This document shows, one piece after another, positions 17,666 to 26,841 of a stretch of 64,000 nt of DNA; position 1 is the first letter of the stretch, and each line of letters begins with the position of its first letter. The position numbers and the translations under genes are program-made. This DNA comes from Dechloromonas denitrificans. Lineage in GTDB: Bacteria > Pseudomonadota > Gammaproteobacteria > Burkholderiales > Rhodocyclaceae. The DNA lies in NCBI RefSeq assembly GCF_020510685.1, contig NZ_CP075185.1, positions 62,001 through 126,000 on the forward strand, written 5' to 3'. The notes under the pieces are model-generated. The model saw only the letters and a program-made list of their open reading frames with translations. It made no database searches and was not told where the DNA came from.

Positions 17666-18297
17666 CCGAGCAGTTTGCGCTGGTCGAGAAACTTCTCAAG
17701 GATTTCCAGCCGGGCCAGCGGGTCTTCCAGTTCGAGCAGCTTCTGCTTGGCCAGGTTCTGGATCGGCAGGACTTCGGTAATCCGGTAGCCGACCCATTCC
17801 GCGTCATCGTAGCGATGCGGTTCGGGAATGCGTTCGTTGCCGAGGTCGTTGACCACCCGGCGGAGCAGCGGCAGCAGGCGTCCGCGTTCGCCCGGCAGGG
17901 TAGCCGGCAGCGTATCGGCGAGCAGTTCGACGGAGGCTTCAAGCAGGTTGTCCGGGCCGACCTGCGTTTCGATGATGCGAAACCGCCGGCCGCCGTGGGC
18001 GGTGATCATCAGGATGCCGAGCTGCTCCATTTCCCAGTTGCCGATGGTGGCCAGCGTACCGACCGGGTGCGGCTGGGCGGCGGTGCCAGTTTCGCCGCCG
18101 CTGGCGATCAGGCAGACGCCGAAGGGCTTGTCGCCCTTCAGGCAGGCGGCGGCCATGTCGAGATAGCGTTGCTCGAAAATTTTCAGCGGCAGGACGCCGC
18201 CGGGAAAGAGCACGGCGTTCAGCGGAAACAGCGGGATGCGCAGGGTATCGACCGAGGCCCCGGTTGGCGAGCGGACGAAATCGAACCAGCCCATCAT
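17662..18297 (-). CDS. Lon N-terminal (substrate-binding) domain protein
   Basis: A 211-residue stand-alone LON-N (PUA-like) domain protein without the ATPase or protease parts of Lon. The diagnostic opening is [28 protein letters not shown], followed by [13 protein letters not shown] and an IGNWEM strand. The function of these small proteins is not established; they may bind unfolded peptides. It starts 4 nt inside ubiX (ATGA), so it is co-translated with ubiX. Its tail overlaps the TPR gene by 4 nt. Confidence 0.85.
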   Translation of the reverse strand: MMGWFDFVRSPTGASVDTLRIPLFPLNAVLFPGGVLPLKIFEQRYLDMAAACLKGDKPFGVCLIASGGETGTAAQPHPVGTLATIGNWEMEQLGILMITAHGGRRFRIIETQVGPDNLLEASVELLADTLPATLPGERGRLLPLLRRVVNDLGNERIPEPHRYDDAEWVGYRITEVLPIQNLAKQKLLELEDPLARLEILEKFLDQRKLLG

Positions 18298-18899
18298 TCG
18301 CCCCAGCGCTGCATCAGCGTATGGCCGACGGCAATCTGGTCGAGGACGCGGGCGACGACGAAATCGACGATGTCCTGGACGCTTTGCGGATGGTGGTAGA
18401 AGCCGGGGCTGGGCGGCAGGATGACGGCGCCGGCTCGCGCCAGGCGCAGCATGTTTTCCAGGTGGATGGCCGAGAACGGCGTTTCACGTGGAACCAGCAC
18501 CAGCTTGCGGCCTTCCTTGAGCACCACGTCGGCGGCGCGTTCGATCAGGTTGTCGGCCAGCCCCTGGGCAATCGCCGCCAGCGTGCCCATCGAGCACGGG
18601 CAGACGACCATCGCATCGGGCGGGTTGGAGCCGGAGGCGACCGGGGCGAACCATTCTTCGCGGCCGAAAACCTGCAGCTTGTCCGGATCGGCGGCCGGGA
18701 AACGGGCGAGCAGGGCGGCCTTGGTTTCGGCCGGGCGCGACGGCAGTTCGAAATCCATTTCCTGGCGGGCAACGACCTGGGCGGCCTGCGAGTAGAGCAG
18801 CTGGACCTGGCAGCCGGCGTCGAGCAGGCATTCCAGCAGGCGCAGGCCGTAGGGCATCCCGGAAGCGCCGGTCAGGGCAAGGCAGATGGTCTTAGGCAT
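18294..18899 (-). CDS. ubiX: flavin prenyltransferase UbiX
   Basis: A 201-residue enzyme that attaches a dimethylallyl group to FMN, making the prenyl-FMN cofactor of UbiD decarboxylases (ubiquinone and aromatic acid metabolism). It has the flavoprotein-family start [21 protein letters not shown], the phosphate-binding [28 protein letters not shown], and the conserved [18 protein letters not shown] near the C-terminus. Length is normal. It overlaps the Lon-domain gene by 4 nt and the Gx transporter gene end by 8 nt. No ubiD is in the window. Confidence 0.92.
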   Translation of the reverse strand: MPKTICLALTGASGMPYGLRLLECLLDAGCQVQLLYSQAAQVVARQEMDFELPSRPAETKAALLARFPAADPDKLQVFGREEWFAPVASGSNPPDAMVVCPCSMGTLAAIAQGLADNLIERAADVVLKEGRKLVLVPRETPFSAIHLENMLRLARAGAVILPPSPGFYHHPQSVQDIVDFVVARVLDQIAVGHTLMQRWGE

Positions 18900-19428
18900 G
18901 GCGGGTTTCCGATGGCGCGGGTTCAGCCAGCAGTTTAGCGGCGATCAGGCCGTTGATGGTGCCGAATACCAGCGCTGCGCCGGCAAAGACCGGGGTCAGC
19001 AGGAAAATGCCGTCGTGCGGAATCAGCCAGACCCTGGCCAGCAACAATTGCCCGCCGATGTGGGCAAAGGCGGCCAGGATGCTCAGGCTGACCGGCCCGA
19101 ACCAGCGCTGCGGCAGGTGGCGGGCCAGACCCAGCGTGAGCAGGCTGAGCGTCGTGCCGGTCAGCGACAGGAAGAAGCCGGGGGCGAGAAAGAAACCGAG
19201 GAGCAGGCTGCCGGCCAGGACGCGCAGGCCGCTGACCCAGACCGCCGTGCCCCAGCCATAGCGGGCGAGGACGACCAGCGTCACGATATTGGCCAGGCCG
19301 GGCTTGACGCCGGGCAGCGGCGACGGAATGGCGGCATCGACCAGCGACAGCGCGACGGCGGCGGTGGCCAGCCAGGCGACGCGGCGGTCTTCGCTGGTCA
19401 CCGTGAGTTCAGTAATTGATCGAGTCAT
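18892..19428 (-). CDS. Gx transporter family membrane protein (HepT component I-like)
   Basis: A roughly 178-residue integral membrane protein with about five hydrophobic helices and many paired glycines. The segment [40 protein letters not shown] is typical of the Gx transporter family (Pfam Hpre_diP_synt_I), small S-component-like transporters. I choose ATG 19428, preceded by AAGG; a GTG at 19458 would add 10 residues. It overlaps the NusG-II gene upstream by 20 nt. These two genes are commonly paired in bacteria, often near redox or flavin functions. The transported compound is unknown. Confidence 0.75.
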   Translation of the reverse strand: MTRSITELTVTSEDRRVAWLATAAVALSLVDAAIPSPLPGVKPGLANIVTLVVLARYGWGTAVWVSGLRVLAGSLLLGFFLAPGFFLSLTGTTLSLLTLGLARHLPQRWFGPVSLSILAAFAHIGGQLLLARVWLIPHDGIFLLTPVFAGAALVFGTINGLIAAKLLAEPAPSETRHA

Positions 19429-19783
19429 AGACCTTGGTGCGCCCGGTGATCTGGACACTGACGCGATTGGGGGCGCAGATGGCGATTTCGCCGGGACGCA
19501 TCAACCAACCCTGGCGCACGCAGTACTGGCGCGGCCCGGGGTCGGAGACGACGCGGACCCGCCCGGGTTCGACGGCGATCAGCGTGGTGCCGAGCGGCCC
19601 GCTGATTTCAAACTGGCGCTTGCTGCGCAGGTCGACCTCGGCAAAAACTTTGCCTTCCTGGCGGATGATCGCCCGGTCGGCCATGCCGCCCTGCCAGAAC
19701 AGCGGAATGCTGGTGCCGACCAGCAGCGTGCCGGCCAGGATGACCAGCCAGTCGCCCGGTCGGATCAGGCTTAGCCAGGGCAC
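19409..19783 (-). CDS. NusG domain II-containing protein
   Basis: A small protein of about 124 residues: one N-terminal transmembrane helix (GDWLVILAGTLLVGTSIPLFW) followed by an extracytoplasmic NusG-II (KOW-like) domain with RQYCVRQGWLMRPGEIAICAPNRVSVQI. It is not the transcription factor NusG. The GTG at 19783 gives the usual N-terminus just before IRPGDW. A longer reading from a TTG at 19834 adds 17 residues and cannot be excluded. It is followed by and overlaps the Gx transporter gene, the usual partner of this family. Confidence 0.75.
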   Translation of the reverse strand: MPWLSLIRPGDWLVILAGTLLVGTSIPLFWQGGMADRAIIRQEGKVFAEVDLRSKRQFEISGPLGTTLIAVEPGRVRVVSDPGPRQYCVRQGWLMRPGEIAICAPNRVSVQITGRTKVYDSINY

Positions 19784-19861
19784 TATGGCCAGCGCCGTAG
19801 CAGACTGGCCGGAATGGGCGTGCCGGGCGGGCAAATCGGGGAATCGGCCATGGCGGGTCGG

Positions 19862-20707
19862 TCAGCCGCCGGCCAGGGTGCGGTGGCGGACCAGTACGCG
19901 GGCGCGATCGGCGAATTCGCGGGCCAGCCATTCGGCGATGTAGACCGAACGATGCTGGCCGCCGGTGCAGCCGATCGCTACCGTCAGATAGCTGCGGTTG
20001 TCGCGGATGTAGGCCGGCAGCCAGGTGGCGACGAAATGGCTGATGTCGTCGCGCATCCGGCGAACCTCTTCCTCGGCTTCGAGGAAGTCGATGACCGGTT
20101 GGTCGCGGCCGGTCAGCGGGCGCAATGCGACGTCGTAATGCGGGTTGGGCAGGCAACGGACGTCGAAGACGAGGTCGGCATCGAGCGGCAGGCCGTGCTT
20201 GAAGCCGAAGGATTCGAACATCAGCGTCAGGCCCTGGCCGGGCTCGGCTTCGATGAACTGGCGCACCCACTCGCGCAGCGCATTGGCTTTCATGCCGCTG
20301 GTGTCGATGCGATGGCCGAGGCCGGCGATCGGTTCGAGCATTTTCCGTTCGCTGCGGATCGCTTCTTCCAGCGTCTTGCCGTTGCTGGCCAGCGGATGGC
20401 GGCGGCGCGATTCGGAATAGCGCTTGAGCAGCGTTTCTTCGTTCGAGTAGAGGAAGAGAAAGCTCGGGCGCACGCCGTATTCGACGAGTTTCGCCAGTTT
20501 TTCCGGCAGCATTTCGATGCCGTGGCCGGAGCGGGCATCGATGGCGATCGCCACCTTGCGGATTTCGTCCTCCATCAGCATCGGGACGAGTATCGTCAGC
20601 ATGACCACCGGCAGGTTGTCCACGCAGTAATAGCCCGAGTCTTCGAGAAGGTTGAGGGCGACCGACTTGCCCGAGCCGGAGAGGCCGCTGATGAGAACGA
20701 GTTCCAT
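19862..20707 (-). CDS. rapZ: RNase adapter protein RapZ
   Basis: An approximately 281-residue nucleotide-binding protein that in enterobacteria presents the sRNA GlmZ to RNase E and controls glucosamine-6-phosphate synthase. The N-terminal Walker A is GLSGSGKS and the C-terminal domain has the conserved IGCTGGQHRSVYIAEWLA and RHRTL motifs. I choose ATG 20707 (MELVLISGLSGSGKS, the standard family start); in-frame starts 4 and 12 codons upstream exist without a better ribosome-binding site. In many proteobacteria rapZ lies with PTS or LPS-transport genes; here it is next to the NusG-II/Gx pair instead. Confidence 0.92.
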   Translation of the reverse strand: MELVLISGLSGSGKSVALNLLEDSGYYCVDNLPVVMLTILVPMLMEDEIRKVAIAIDARSGHGIEMLPEKLAKLVEYGVRPSFLFLYSNEETLLKRYSESRRRHPLASNGKTLEEAIRSERKMLEPIAGLGHRIDTSGMKANALREWVRQFIEAEPGQGLTLMFESFGFKHGLPLDADLVFDVRCLPNPHYDVALRPLTGRDQPVIDFLEAEEEVRRMRDDISHFVATWLPAYIRDNRSYLTVAIGCTGGQHRSVYIAEWLAREFADRARVLVRHRTLAGG

Positions 20708-20778
20708 TTGTCGCAGCATAATCAAGGCGGCGCGGCGGGGCAAGCCGCGGCATAATGGAAACCGATAAGGAGACGACC

Positions 20779-21954
20779 ATGCCCCCGACCCTTCCCCTGC
20801 TTGATTTACCCTTCCTCGCCGAGCTGACCGCGCAACGGCGCGACATCCACGCCCATCCCGAACTTGCCTTCGCCGAGGCGCGCACGGCCGATCTGGTGGC
20901 CGGCGAACTTGAACGCTACGGCCTCGAAGTGCATCGCGGCATTGCCAAAACCGGTGTCGTCGGCGTACTGCGGGCCGGCACTTCGTCCAAAATGATCGGC
21001 CTGCGGGCCGACATGGATGCCCTGCCGCTCGCCGAGATGAACGAGTTTCCGCACCACTCGCGGCATGCCGGCAAGATGCACGCCTGCGGCCATGACGGCC
21101 ATACCGCGATGCTGCTCGGTGCGGCGCGCCACCTGGCCGGCAATCCGGATTTCGACGGCGTCGCAGTGTTCATTTTCCAGCCGGCCGAGGAATCGGAAGG
21201 CGGCGCCGCGGTGATGATCGAAGACGGCCTGTTCGAGCGTTTTCCCGTCGAGTCGGTATACGGCCTGCACAACTGGCCGGGCATTCCGGTCGGCGAAATG
21301 GCGGCGATGCCGGGGCCGGTGATGGCCGGCACCTGCGCTTTCGAAATCTTCGTGCGCGGCCACGGTTGCCACGCGGCGATGCCGCATCAGGGCGTCGATT
21401 CCATCGTCGCCGGCGCGCAACTGGTGCAGGCCCTGCAAACGGTGGTCAGCCGCACGCTGCATCCGTGCGAGTCGGCGGTGGTTAGCGTCACCCAGTTCCA
21501 TGCCGGCGAAGCGTGGAACATCATTCCGGAAGAGGTGGTGCTGCGCGGCACGATCCGCAGTTTCAAGGCGGACGTCCAGGAGAACATCGAGCGGGCCATC
21601 GAGCGGCTGTGTAGCGGCATTGCGGCGGCGAACGGGGCACAGATCAGCGTGCATTTCGACCACCGCTATCCGCCGACGGTCAACAGCGTCGCTGAGGCAA
21701 AATTCTGCCAGGCCGTGGCGGCCGAGGTTTTTGGTCCGGAACGGGTACTCACCGATATTCTGCCGTCGATGGGCGCCGAGGATTTCGCCTATATGCTGCG
21801 CGAAAAGCCGGGCTGCTATGTCTGGCTCGGCAACGGCCCGGGCACCGGCGGCTGCACGCTGCACAATCCGCACTACGACTTCAATGACGAGTTGCTGACC
21901 CTGGGAGTCAGCTACTGGGTGCAACTCGTCCGGCGGGCCTTGCCGAAAGCCTGA
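20779..21954 (+). CDS. M20-family amidohydrolase (hippurate hydrolase / N-acyl amino acid deacylase type)
   Basis: A 391-residue zinc peptidase of the M20D group. ATG 20779 is preferred because AAGGAG precedes it; the upstream in-frame ATG at 20755 lacks one. Metal-site motifs are HACGHDGHTAM (Cys/His), PAEESEGGAAVM (catalytic Glu pair), YGLHNWPG and SMGAEDFAYML. The lid/dimerisation domain lies near residues 185-300. Relatives hydrolyse N-acyl or N-benzoyl amino acids or indole-3-acetyl conjugates; the exact substrate cannot be told. It is divergent from rapZ and convergent with the chemoreceptor gene. Confidence 0.85.
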   Translation: MPPTLPLLDLPFLAELTAQRRDIHAHPELAFAEARTADLVAGELERYGLEVHRGIAKTGVVGVLRAGTSSKMIGLRADMDALPLAEMNEFPHHSRHAGKMHACGHDGHTAMLLGAARHLAGNPDFDGVAVFIFQPAEESEGGAAVMIEDGLFERFPVESVYGLHNWPGIPVGEMAAMPGPVMAGTCAFEIFVRGHGCHAAMPHQGVDSIVAGAQLVQALQTVVSRTLHPCESAVVSVTQFHAGEAWNIIPEEVVLRGTIRSFKADVQENIERAIERLCSGIAAANGAQISVHFDHRYPPTVNSVAEAKFCQAVAAEVFGPERVLTDILPSMGAEDFAYMLREKPGCYVWLGNGPGTGGCTLHNPHYDFNDELLTLGVSYWVQLVRRALPKA

Positions 21955-21957
21955 GGC

Positions 21958-23571
21958 TCAGACCTTGAAGCGGGCGATGGCCTGACTCAAGGCGGTCGAC
22001 GTCGAATTCAGACGGCCGGCCGAGCCGACCACATTCTGCATCGCCTGGTCGTTCTGTTCGATCAGGTTGCGGACCTGTTCGACATGCGACTGCAGGGCTT
22101 TCTCGTTGCCGTTCTCGACGCTGATCGCCGTGGCAATCTGCTGGACCACCTGGGTGACCTGCAACGAGCTGGCATTCATCTGGTCGAAGGCTTCGCGGGC
22201 CTGATGCGACAGGTCGACGCTGTCGCCGACCTGCAGCAAACCCGATTCCATGCCGGCGACGGCGCGTTTGGTGCCGGACTGGATGCTTTCGACCATGGCC
22301 GAAATTTCGGCGGTCGATTGCGTCGTCCGTTCGGCCAGCTTGCGCACCTCGTCGGCGACCACCGCGAAGCCGCGCCCTTGTTCGCCGGCCCGGGCCGCTT
22401 CGATGGCCGCATTGAGCGCCAGCAGGTTGGTCTGGCCGGCAATCTCGGAAATGACGCCGAGGATGGAACTGATTTGCGCCGAGAGGGCGCCGAGTTCCTG
22501 GACGTGGCCGGCCGTGGCGCGAACCGAATTGGCCATTGCCTCGGTTTCGCTCGCCGCCTTGCTGGCCAGCGCGGCACCGCTGCCGGAAATATTGCTTGAA
22601 GCGCCGACAATCTGCTCGGCCTCGGTGACGGCCGACATCACGGCACGCAGGCTGGTCGCCAGGCTTTGCACATTGCCGACCATTTCGCCGGCTCGGTCGA
22701 GCTGCTGGCGACTGCCGGCGGCGACTTGCTCGGTTGCTTCGCCAACCTGGCGAGCCGTCTGCTCGACATCGCGGGCATGGCTGGCCAGCGTCCCGACCAG
22801 CTGGCGCAGTTGCTGCTGCATGCTGGCCAGCGCGGCGAGCAGGCTGTTGCTGTCGCCGCTGCTCAGGGCGATCGGCTGGGTCAGGTCGCCAATCGCCACG
22901 GCATTGGCCACCTGGCGGGCGTAAGCCGGCTCGCCGCCGAGTTCGCGGCGGACGTAAGCAAGCGTGGTGAGGGCACTGGCGATCCCGATCAGCACTGCCA
23001 GTATCGACAAGCCGAGAATGATTCCTTGCAGGCGTTCGACCTGCGTGGCGACGGCGCTGCGCTGCGCATCGGCAATTTTCTGCAGGGCCCCGATATCGTC
23101 CAGCAAGGCCTGTTTCAGCGCCCGCCAGGCGGGCGTTTCGCGGCTGTTGATCAGGGTCTTTCCTTCGTCGATCTGGCCCGCCTTGAGGGCTGCCATGACC
23201 TGCGTCTGGGCTTCGGTCTGGGCGGCGGCGAGCGGTTCGAGGCGGCCGATGCTGCTGGCGAAGCCATCGACCGTCGCGCTGGCCGCGATGGCGCTGGCGC
23301 GCGCGGCGGCGAAATCCTTGCGGGCCTTTTCGAGATTCTGGTAGGCCTTGGGATTGCCCGGGTCGAGCACGATGTTGCGCAGGGCCTGGCCCATCTGCAA
23401 ACCTTGGGCGTACATTTCCCGGTAATTCTGATTGAGTGCTCCGACCCCGTCGAGGAAGGTGCCGAATTGCGCCGAGGTGGAGCGCAGGCCGCTGTAGGAG
23501 ACGACGATTGCCGCGATAAAGGCGGCCATGATCAGGGCCATGCCGAGCAGCAGTCGATTACGGAAACTCAT
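21958..23571 (-). CDS. methyl-accepting chemotaxis protein
   Basis: A 537-residue transmembrane chemoreceptor. TM1 is at about 8-30 ([20 protein letters not shown]), a periplasmic four-helix-bundle-type sensor spans about 31-185, and TM2 is at about 187-210 ([20 protein letters not shown]). A HAMP region and the signalling domain follow, with the highly conserved hairpin [20 protein letters not shown]. There is no C-terminal CheR-docking pentapeptide; the protein ends AIARFKV. The ligand is unknown. No che genes are nearby, so it is an orphan receptor. Confidence 0.9.
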   Translation of the reverse strand: MSFRNRLLLGMALIMAAFIAAIVVSYSGLRSTSAQFGTFLDGVGALNQNYREMYAQGLQMGQALRNIVLDPGNPKAYQNLEKARKDFAAARASAIAASATVDGFASSIGRLEPLAAAQTEAQTQVMAALKAGQIDEGKTLINSRETPAWRALKQALLDDIGALQKIADAQRSAVATQVERLQGIILGLSILAVLIGIASALTTLAYVRRELGGEPAYARQVANAVAIGDLTQPIALSSGDSNSLLAALASMQQQLRQLVGTLASHARDVEQTARQVGEATEQVAAGSRQQLDRAGEMVGNVQSLATSLRAVMSAVTEAEQIVGASSNISGSGAALASKAASETEAMANSVRATAGHVQELGALSAQISSILGVISEIAGQTNLLALNAAIEAARAGEQGRGFAVVADEVRKLAERTTQSTAEISAMVESIQSGTKRAVAGMESGLLQVGDSVDLSHQAREAFDQMNASSLQVTQVVQQIATAISVENGNEKALQSHVEQVRNLIEQNDQAMQNVVGSAGRLNSTSTALSQAIARFKV

Positions 23572-23578
23572 GTTGATT

Positions 23579-23601
23579 AAACCCTTTGCATATAAGGGTT
23601 T
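23579..23601. repeat. short inverted repeat upstream of the chemoreceptor gene
   Basis: AAACCCTT (23579-23586) and AAGGGTTT (23594-23601) form an 8-bp dyad with loop TGCATAT. It lies between the MBL gene end and the chemoreceptor start on the minus strand. It may be a weak terminator of the long liu-side transcript or part of the chemoreceptor promoter region. Confidence 0.35.
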
Positions 23602-23638
23602 GATTGTACGTTATCGGTCTGCCTCGATCCAGCGAGAA

Positions 23639-24553
23639 TCAGCCTGCGACCAGATCTCCGGCCTCGCGGCGCAAGGCGTTGACCAGCAGCAGATCGCGTT
23701 CGACCCGGGCCGCCAGCATCTCTTCGTCAAGCCCCAGGTAGCGGCGATTGACGTCGATGGCAAATGGCAGGCTGAGGATGAAACGGGGGAAATCGGCAGC
23801 GGCGATGCACCGCCGTTCCATCATGGCGAACGAGACGATGACCTTGATCGCGTGCCAGGCCAGTTTGTCGATTTCGGCGGTAAACATCTCGAGACGCCGG
23901 AAAGCCCGCGCAAAAGCCGCATCCACCGTGGCAAACGGCTTGCCGTGTCCGGGAATCACCGTGTCGATGGGCAGCCGGGCGAGCATTTCCAGCGTTGCCC
24001 GGGTACTGGCCAGGCCGTCGGCCTCGCCGAGCAGTTCCGGGAAAATCACGCCGAAACCGTTTTCCCACAGCGCATCGCCGGAAATCAGGATGCGCTGTTC
24101 GGCGTTGTAGAAGGCGAGCGCTTCCATGTCGTGGCCGGGCACGGCCAGCAACTGCCAGTTCAGGCCGGCCATTTCGACTTCGCTGCCGGCGGCGAGCAGG
24201 CTGTCGTGCTGGAAGCGCGCCGATTGCTGGCCGAGCGGCGAAAGGAGCAGGGCGTTTTCGTCCCATTCGGCAATCACCGCATGCAGGCCGGCCGGCACGC
24301 TGATTGAACAACCAAACCGGGCCTGCAAGGCGGCGTTGCCGCCGATATGGTCGGAATGCGAATGGGTGTTGAACAGCCGCTTCAACTGCCGGCCATCCAG
24401 CGCATGGCCGACCAGCTCGACGGTCTGGGCGGCATGCGCGACGTAGCCGCTATCGACCAGCGTGGCGTTTTCGCCTTCCAGGCAAAGAATGTTGTTGGCC
24501 GAGAGCCAGCCGCGTTCGAGAACGACCAGCGACTCGGGCAGATGCACGCTCAT
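23639..24553 (-). CDS. metallo-beta-lactamase-fold hydrolase
   Basis: A 304-residue MBL-fold protein. The zinc-binding motif HSHSDHIGG (HxHxDH) follows LFNT, a second His sits in VPGHDMEAL, and Asp/His ligands sit in LISGDALWENG and VIPGHGKPF. It resembles the glyoxalase II-like group. The substrate is unknown. Its ATG overlaps the stop of the small DUF1289-like gene upstream (ATGA), so it is likely the last gene of the long liu-side run. Confidence 0.8.
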   Translation of the reverse strand: MSVHLPESLVVLERGWLSANNILCLEGENATLVDSGYVAHAAQTVELVGHALDGRQLKRLFNTHSHSDHIGGNAALQARFGCSISVPAGLHAVIAEWDENALLLSPLGQQSARFQHDSLLAAGSEVEMAGLNWQLLAVPGHDMEALAFYNAEQRILISGDALWENGFGVIFPELLGEADGLASTRATLEMLARLPIDTVIPGHGKPFATVDAAFARAFRRLEMFTAEIDKLAWHAIKVIVSFAMMERRCIAAADFPRFILSLPFAIDVNRRYLGLDEEMLAARVERDLLLVNALRREAGDLVAG

Positions 24554-24729
24554 TCCGGGTGGTCCGGGTCGGTGCTGATATTGGCCGGCTGGATCGATGG
24601 CCAGGCCACCTCAGCGACGATTTGCGGTGCGCCGAGCGGCGGCCGGCCACAACCCAGGCAGTAGCCGGAATCGGGATCGGCCATGCAGACCCCGACGCAG
24701 AGATATTGGTCTTCTTCGTAGTTTTCCAT
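24550..24729 (-). CDS. small four-Cys DUF1289-like protein (copy 2)
   Basis: A 59-residue protein beginning MENYEEDQYLCVGVCMADPDSG and containing CxxxC...CLGCGRPP, the same four-Cys layout as its neighbour at 24737. This is the DUF1289 pattern (probable Fe-S or zinc binding). The C-terminal half is unlike the neighbour. It is bounded by ATGA overlap with the MBL gene downstream and an 8-nt gap to the other DUF1289 gene. Function unknown. Confidence 0.65.
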   Translation of the reverse strand: MENYEEDQYLCVGVCMADPDSGYCLGCGRPPLGAPQIVAEVAWPSIQPANISTDPDHPE

Positions 24730-24736
24730 GATCGGC

Positions 24737-24928
24737 TCAGCGCTTGCCGTCGCCCGGCAATGCGTCGTGTTCGGCTCGGCGCCGGGCGATGGCGGCGAGG
24801 ATGCGGGCCCGGTGGGAATCGTCGGTCCGCGACCAGACGGTGATTTCTTCGATGGTCCGGAAACAGCCGAGACACAGGCCGTTGTCGGCATCCATCCGAC
24901 AGATGTTGATACAGGGTGAGGGGAGCAT
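24737..24928 (-). CDS. DUF1289 domain protein (copy 1)
   Basis: A 63-residue protein: [29 protein letters not shown] is a clear DUF1289 sequence (CxxxC, then CxxC, then the R(T)xxEI.W block). These small proteins are widespread in proteobacteria and of unknown function; the four Cys suggest metal binding. Its ATG immediately follows the stop of the 329-residue gene upstream. Confidence 0.82.
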   Translation of the reverse strand: MLPSPCINICRMDADNGLCLGCFRTIEEITVWSRTDDSHRARILAAIARRRAEHDALPGDGKR

Positions 24929-25918
24929 TTAGATGAGCATGAACCGGTGTTGCTGATCGCGCACCATCTCAACGGCTTCGAGTGCTTCGTCGCGGCTTAT
25001 TTTGGCGAGCATGACCAGATGAAGACGCTTGTCGCGGGCAGATAGTTCCGGAAAGTTGAGGGTGTGCACGTCGATATCCTGGCTCGCCTCCTCGCGGACG
25101 ATGCCCAGGCGGTCAACGGTAACGCTGACCGGGGTGAGGCTGAGCGCCGGTTCCGGCGAACGGAGAAACTCGGCCAGCGAGGCGAGCAACTGTTCAGGCA
25201 TCAAGGATTCGACATTCTGGCGCAGGCGGGCGTCGAGGTCGGCGAGATGTCGGGTGCGCACTGCGTATTCCGAACCTGGTGTGCTGCCGCGCAGCACCGT
25301 CAGGTGGGAGCGCCCGACCGAGACATCGGCGCGCAAGCCTTCGCGCTCCTGGCGCAGCGCCTCGACGTGGGCGCTGAAGGTGCGGAGCAGGCTTTCCAGC
25401 GCCTGGCAGCGCAGTTTCTGCAAGGTGACGGCAAGATCGCAGCACGGCGCGATCAGCAGATGGTCGGAAAAGAACAGGACCTGCTGCGGCACATCGTTCT
25501 GAATCAGGTCGCCCTGCTGCACCATGCCGAATTGTTTCTTTTGCTGGCGGCGCGCCGCGAACATCGCGTAAAAATGCTCGTTCTCCCAGCAGCCCGGCTC
25601 GGCCAGGAAATCCCGTACGGCCTCGCTGCGACCGAGCATCTGGTCGATGTCGCCGGCCGTGGCGAACAGCGCATGGATCAGTGGATCGGTGGCAAAGGCC
25701 TGGCGGTTGATCTCGATCGGTCCGGGCAGCGCCGCGACCAGTCCGTCGCAATAGCCCAGCGCGTGCTGTACCGGAAAAGCCAGCTGTTTCTCGAAATTCG
25801 GCGCCACCCGGAGTAGCGGATCGACCAGTTCGGCCACCCGTTCGAGCGCCTTGAGGACAGCCGGTTCCGGCCGCGGCGTAGGCTTCAGAAAATCGGCAAC
25901 AGCGGAAATCAGACTCAC
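24929..25918 (-). CDS. uncharacterised protein translationally coupled to HMG-CoA lyase
   Basis: A 329-residue protein I do not recognise. The chosen start is GTG 25918, which overlaps the liuE stop as GTGA; a longer in-frame reading would lie inside liuE. It has no signal peptide or membrane helix. It is largely helical, with a central basic/hydrophobic part ([29 protein letters not shown], probably a coiled coil near residue 200) and a C-terminal stretch [45 protein letters not shown]. Position at the end of the liu genes suggests co-expression with leucine catabolism; a direct role is not shown. Confidence 0.7.
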   Translation of the reverse strand: MSLISAVADFLKPTPRPEPAVLKALERVAELVDPLLRVAPNFEKQLAFPVQHALGYCDGLVAALPGPIEINRQAFATDPLIHALFATAGDIDQMLGRSEAVRDFLAEPGCWENEHFYAMFAARRQQKKQFGMVQQGDLIQNDVPQQVLFFSDHLLIAPCCDLAVTLQKLRCQALESLLRTFSAHVEALRQEREGLRADVSVGRSHLTVLRGSTPGSEYAVRTRHLADLDARLRQNVESLMPEQLLASLAEFLRSPEPALSLTPVSVTVDRLGIVREEASQDIDVHTLNFPELSARDKRLHLVMLAKISRDEALEAVEMVRDQQHRFMLI

Positions 25919-26823
25919 ACAGTAGCTTTGGCACAAAGTGCCCGGCCAGCCTTGGCGCCGTTCGGGCGATTGAGGGAGGTGGAAATCCATTCCCCGATAG
26001 CTGCCAGTTTAGCCAGATCGATGCCGGTTTCAATGCCCAGGCCCTGCAATAAATAAACAACATCCTCGGTCGCCACGTTGCCCGAGGCGCCTTTGGCGTA
26101 GGGGCAACCACCCAGACCGGCGATGGAACTGTCGAAAACGGCCATGCCGAGTTGCAGCGAGGCGTGGATGTTGGCAATCGCCATGCCGTAGGTGTCGTGG
26201 TAATGGCCGGCCAGCTTTTCGATGGGCACGAGGCGGGCGCAGGCTTCGATCATGCGCTGGATCGAGGCCGGGTTGCCGACGCCGATGGTGTCGCCGAGCG
26301 ACACTTCATAGCAGCCCATGGCAAACAGCCGGCTGGCGACACTGGCCGCCTGCGCCGGTGCAATGGCCCCTTCGTAGGGACAGCCGACGACGCAGGAAAC
26401 ATAGCCGCGGACCGGGATTTCCAGCGCGCTGGCGGCCGAAACGATGGGTTCGAAGCGTTTCAGGCTCTCGGCAATCGAGCAATTGATGTTTTTTTGCGAG
26501 AAAGACTCGGAAGCGGCGCCAAAAATAGCCACTTCCGTGGCTCCCGCCTGCACCGCCGCATCGAAACCCTGCAAATTCGGCGTCAAGACCGGGTACGCCG
26601 TCGCCGGGTGGCGTTTGATGCCCTGCATGACTGCCGTGTTGTCGCCCATCTGCGGCACCCACTTCGGCGAGACGAAAGAGGTCGCCTCGATGACGCGCAG
26701 GCCGGCCTCGGCCAGACGTTCGATCAGTTCGATCTTGATCGCTGTCGGCACGACCTGCTTTTCATTCTGCAAGCCGTCGCGCGGGCCGACTTCGACAATT
26801 TTTACCTGGCTGGGAAGGGACAT
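25915..26823 (-). CDS. liuE: hydroxymethylglutaryl-CoA lyase (LiuE)
   Basis: A 302-residue TIM-barrel lyase that splits HMG-CoA into acetyl-CoA and acetoacetate, the last step of leucine degradation. It shows [18 protein letters not shown] (catalytic Arg-Asp), the metal-site [13 protein letters not shown], and the flexible-loop Cys motif [20 protein letters not shown]. Length matches bacterial HMG-CoA lyases. It lies 18 nt downstream of liuD, so it belongs to the same transcript. Confidence 0.94.
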   Translation of the reverse strand: MSLPSQVKIVEVGPRDGLQNEKQVVPTAIKIELIERLAEAGLRVIEATSFVSPKWVPQMGDNTAVMQGIKRHPATAYPVLTPNLQGFDAAVQAGATEVAIFGAASESFSQKNINCSIAESLKRFEPIVSAASALEIPVRGYVSCVVGCPYEGAIAPAQAASVASRLFAMGCYEVSLGDTIGVGNPASIQRMIEACARLVPIEKLAGHYHDTYGMAIANIHASLQLGMAVFDSSIAGLGGCPYAKGASGNVATEDVVYLLQGLGIETGIDLAKLAAIGEWISTSLNRPNGAKAGRALCAKATV

Positions 26824-26841
26824 GGACTGACCTCGTAGGGA

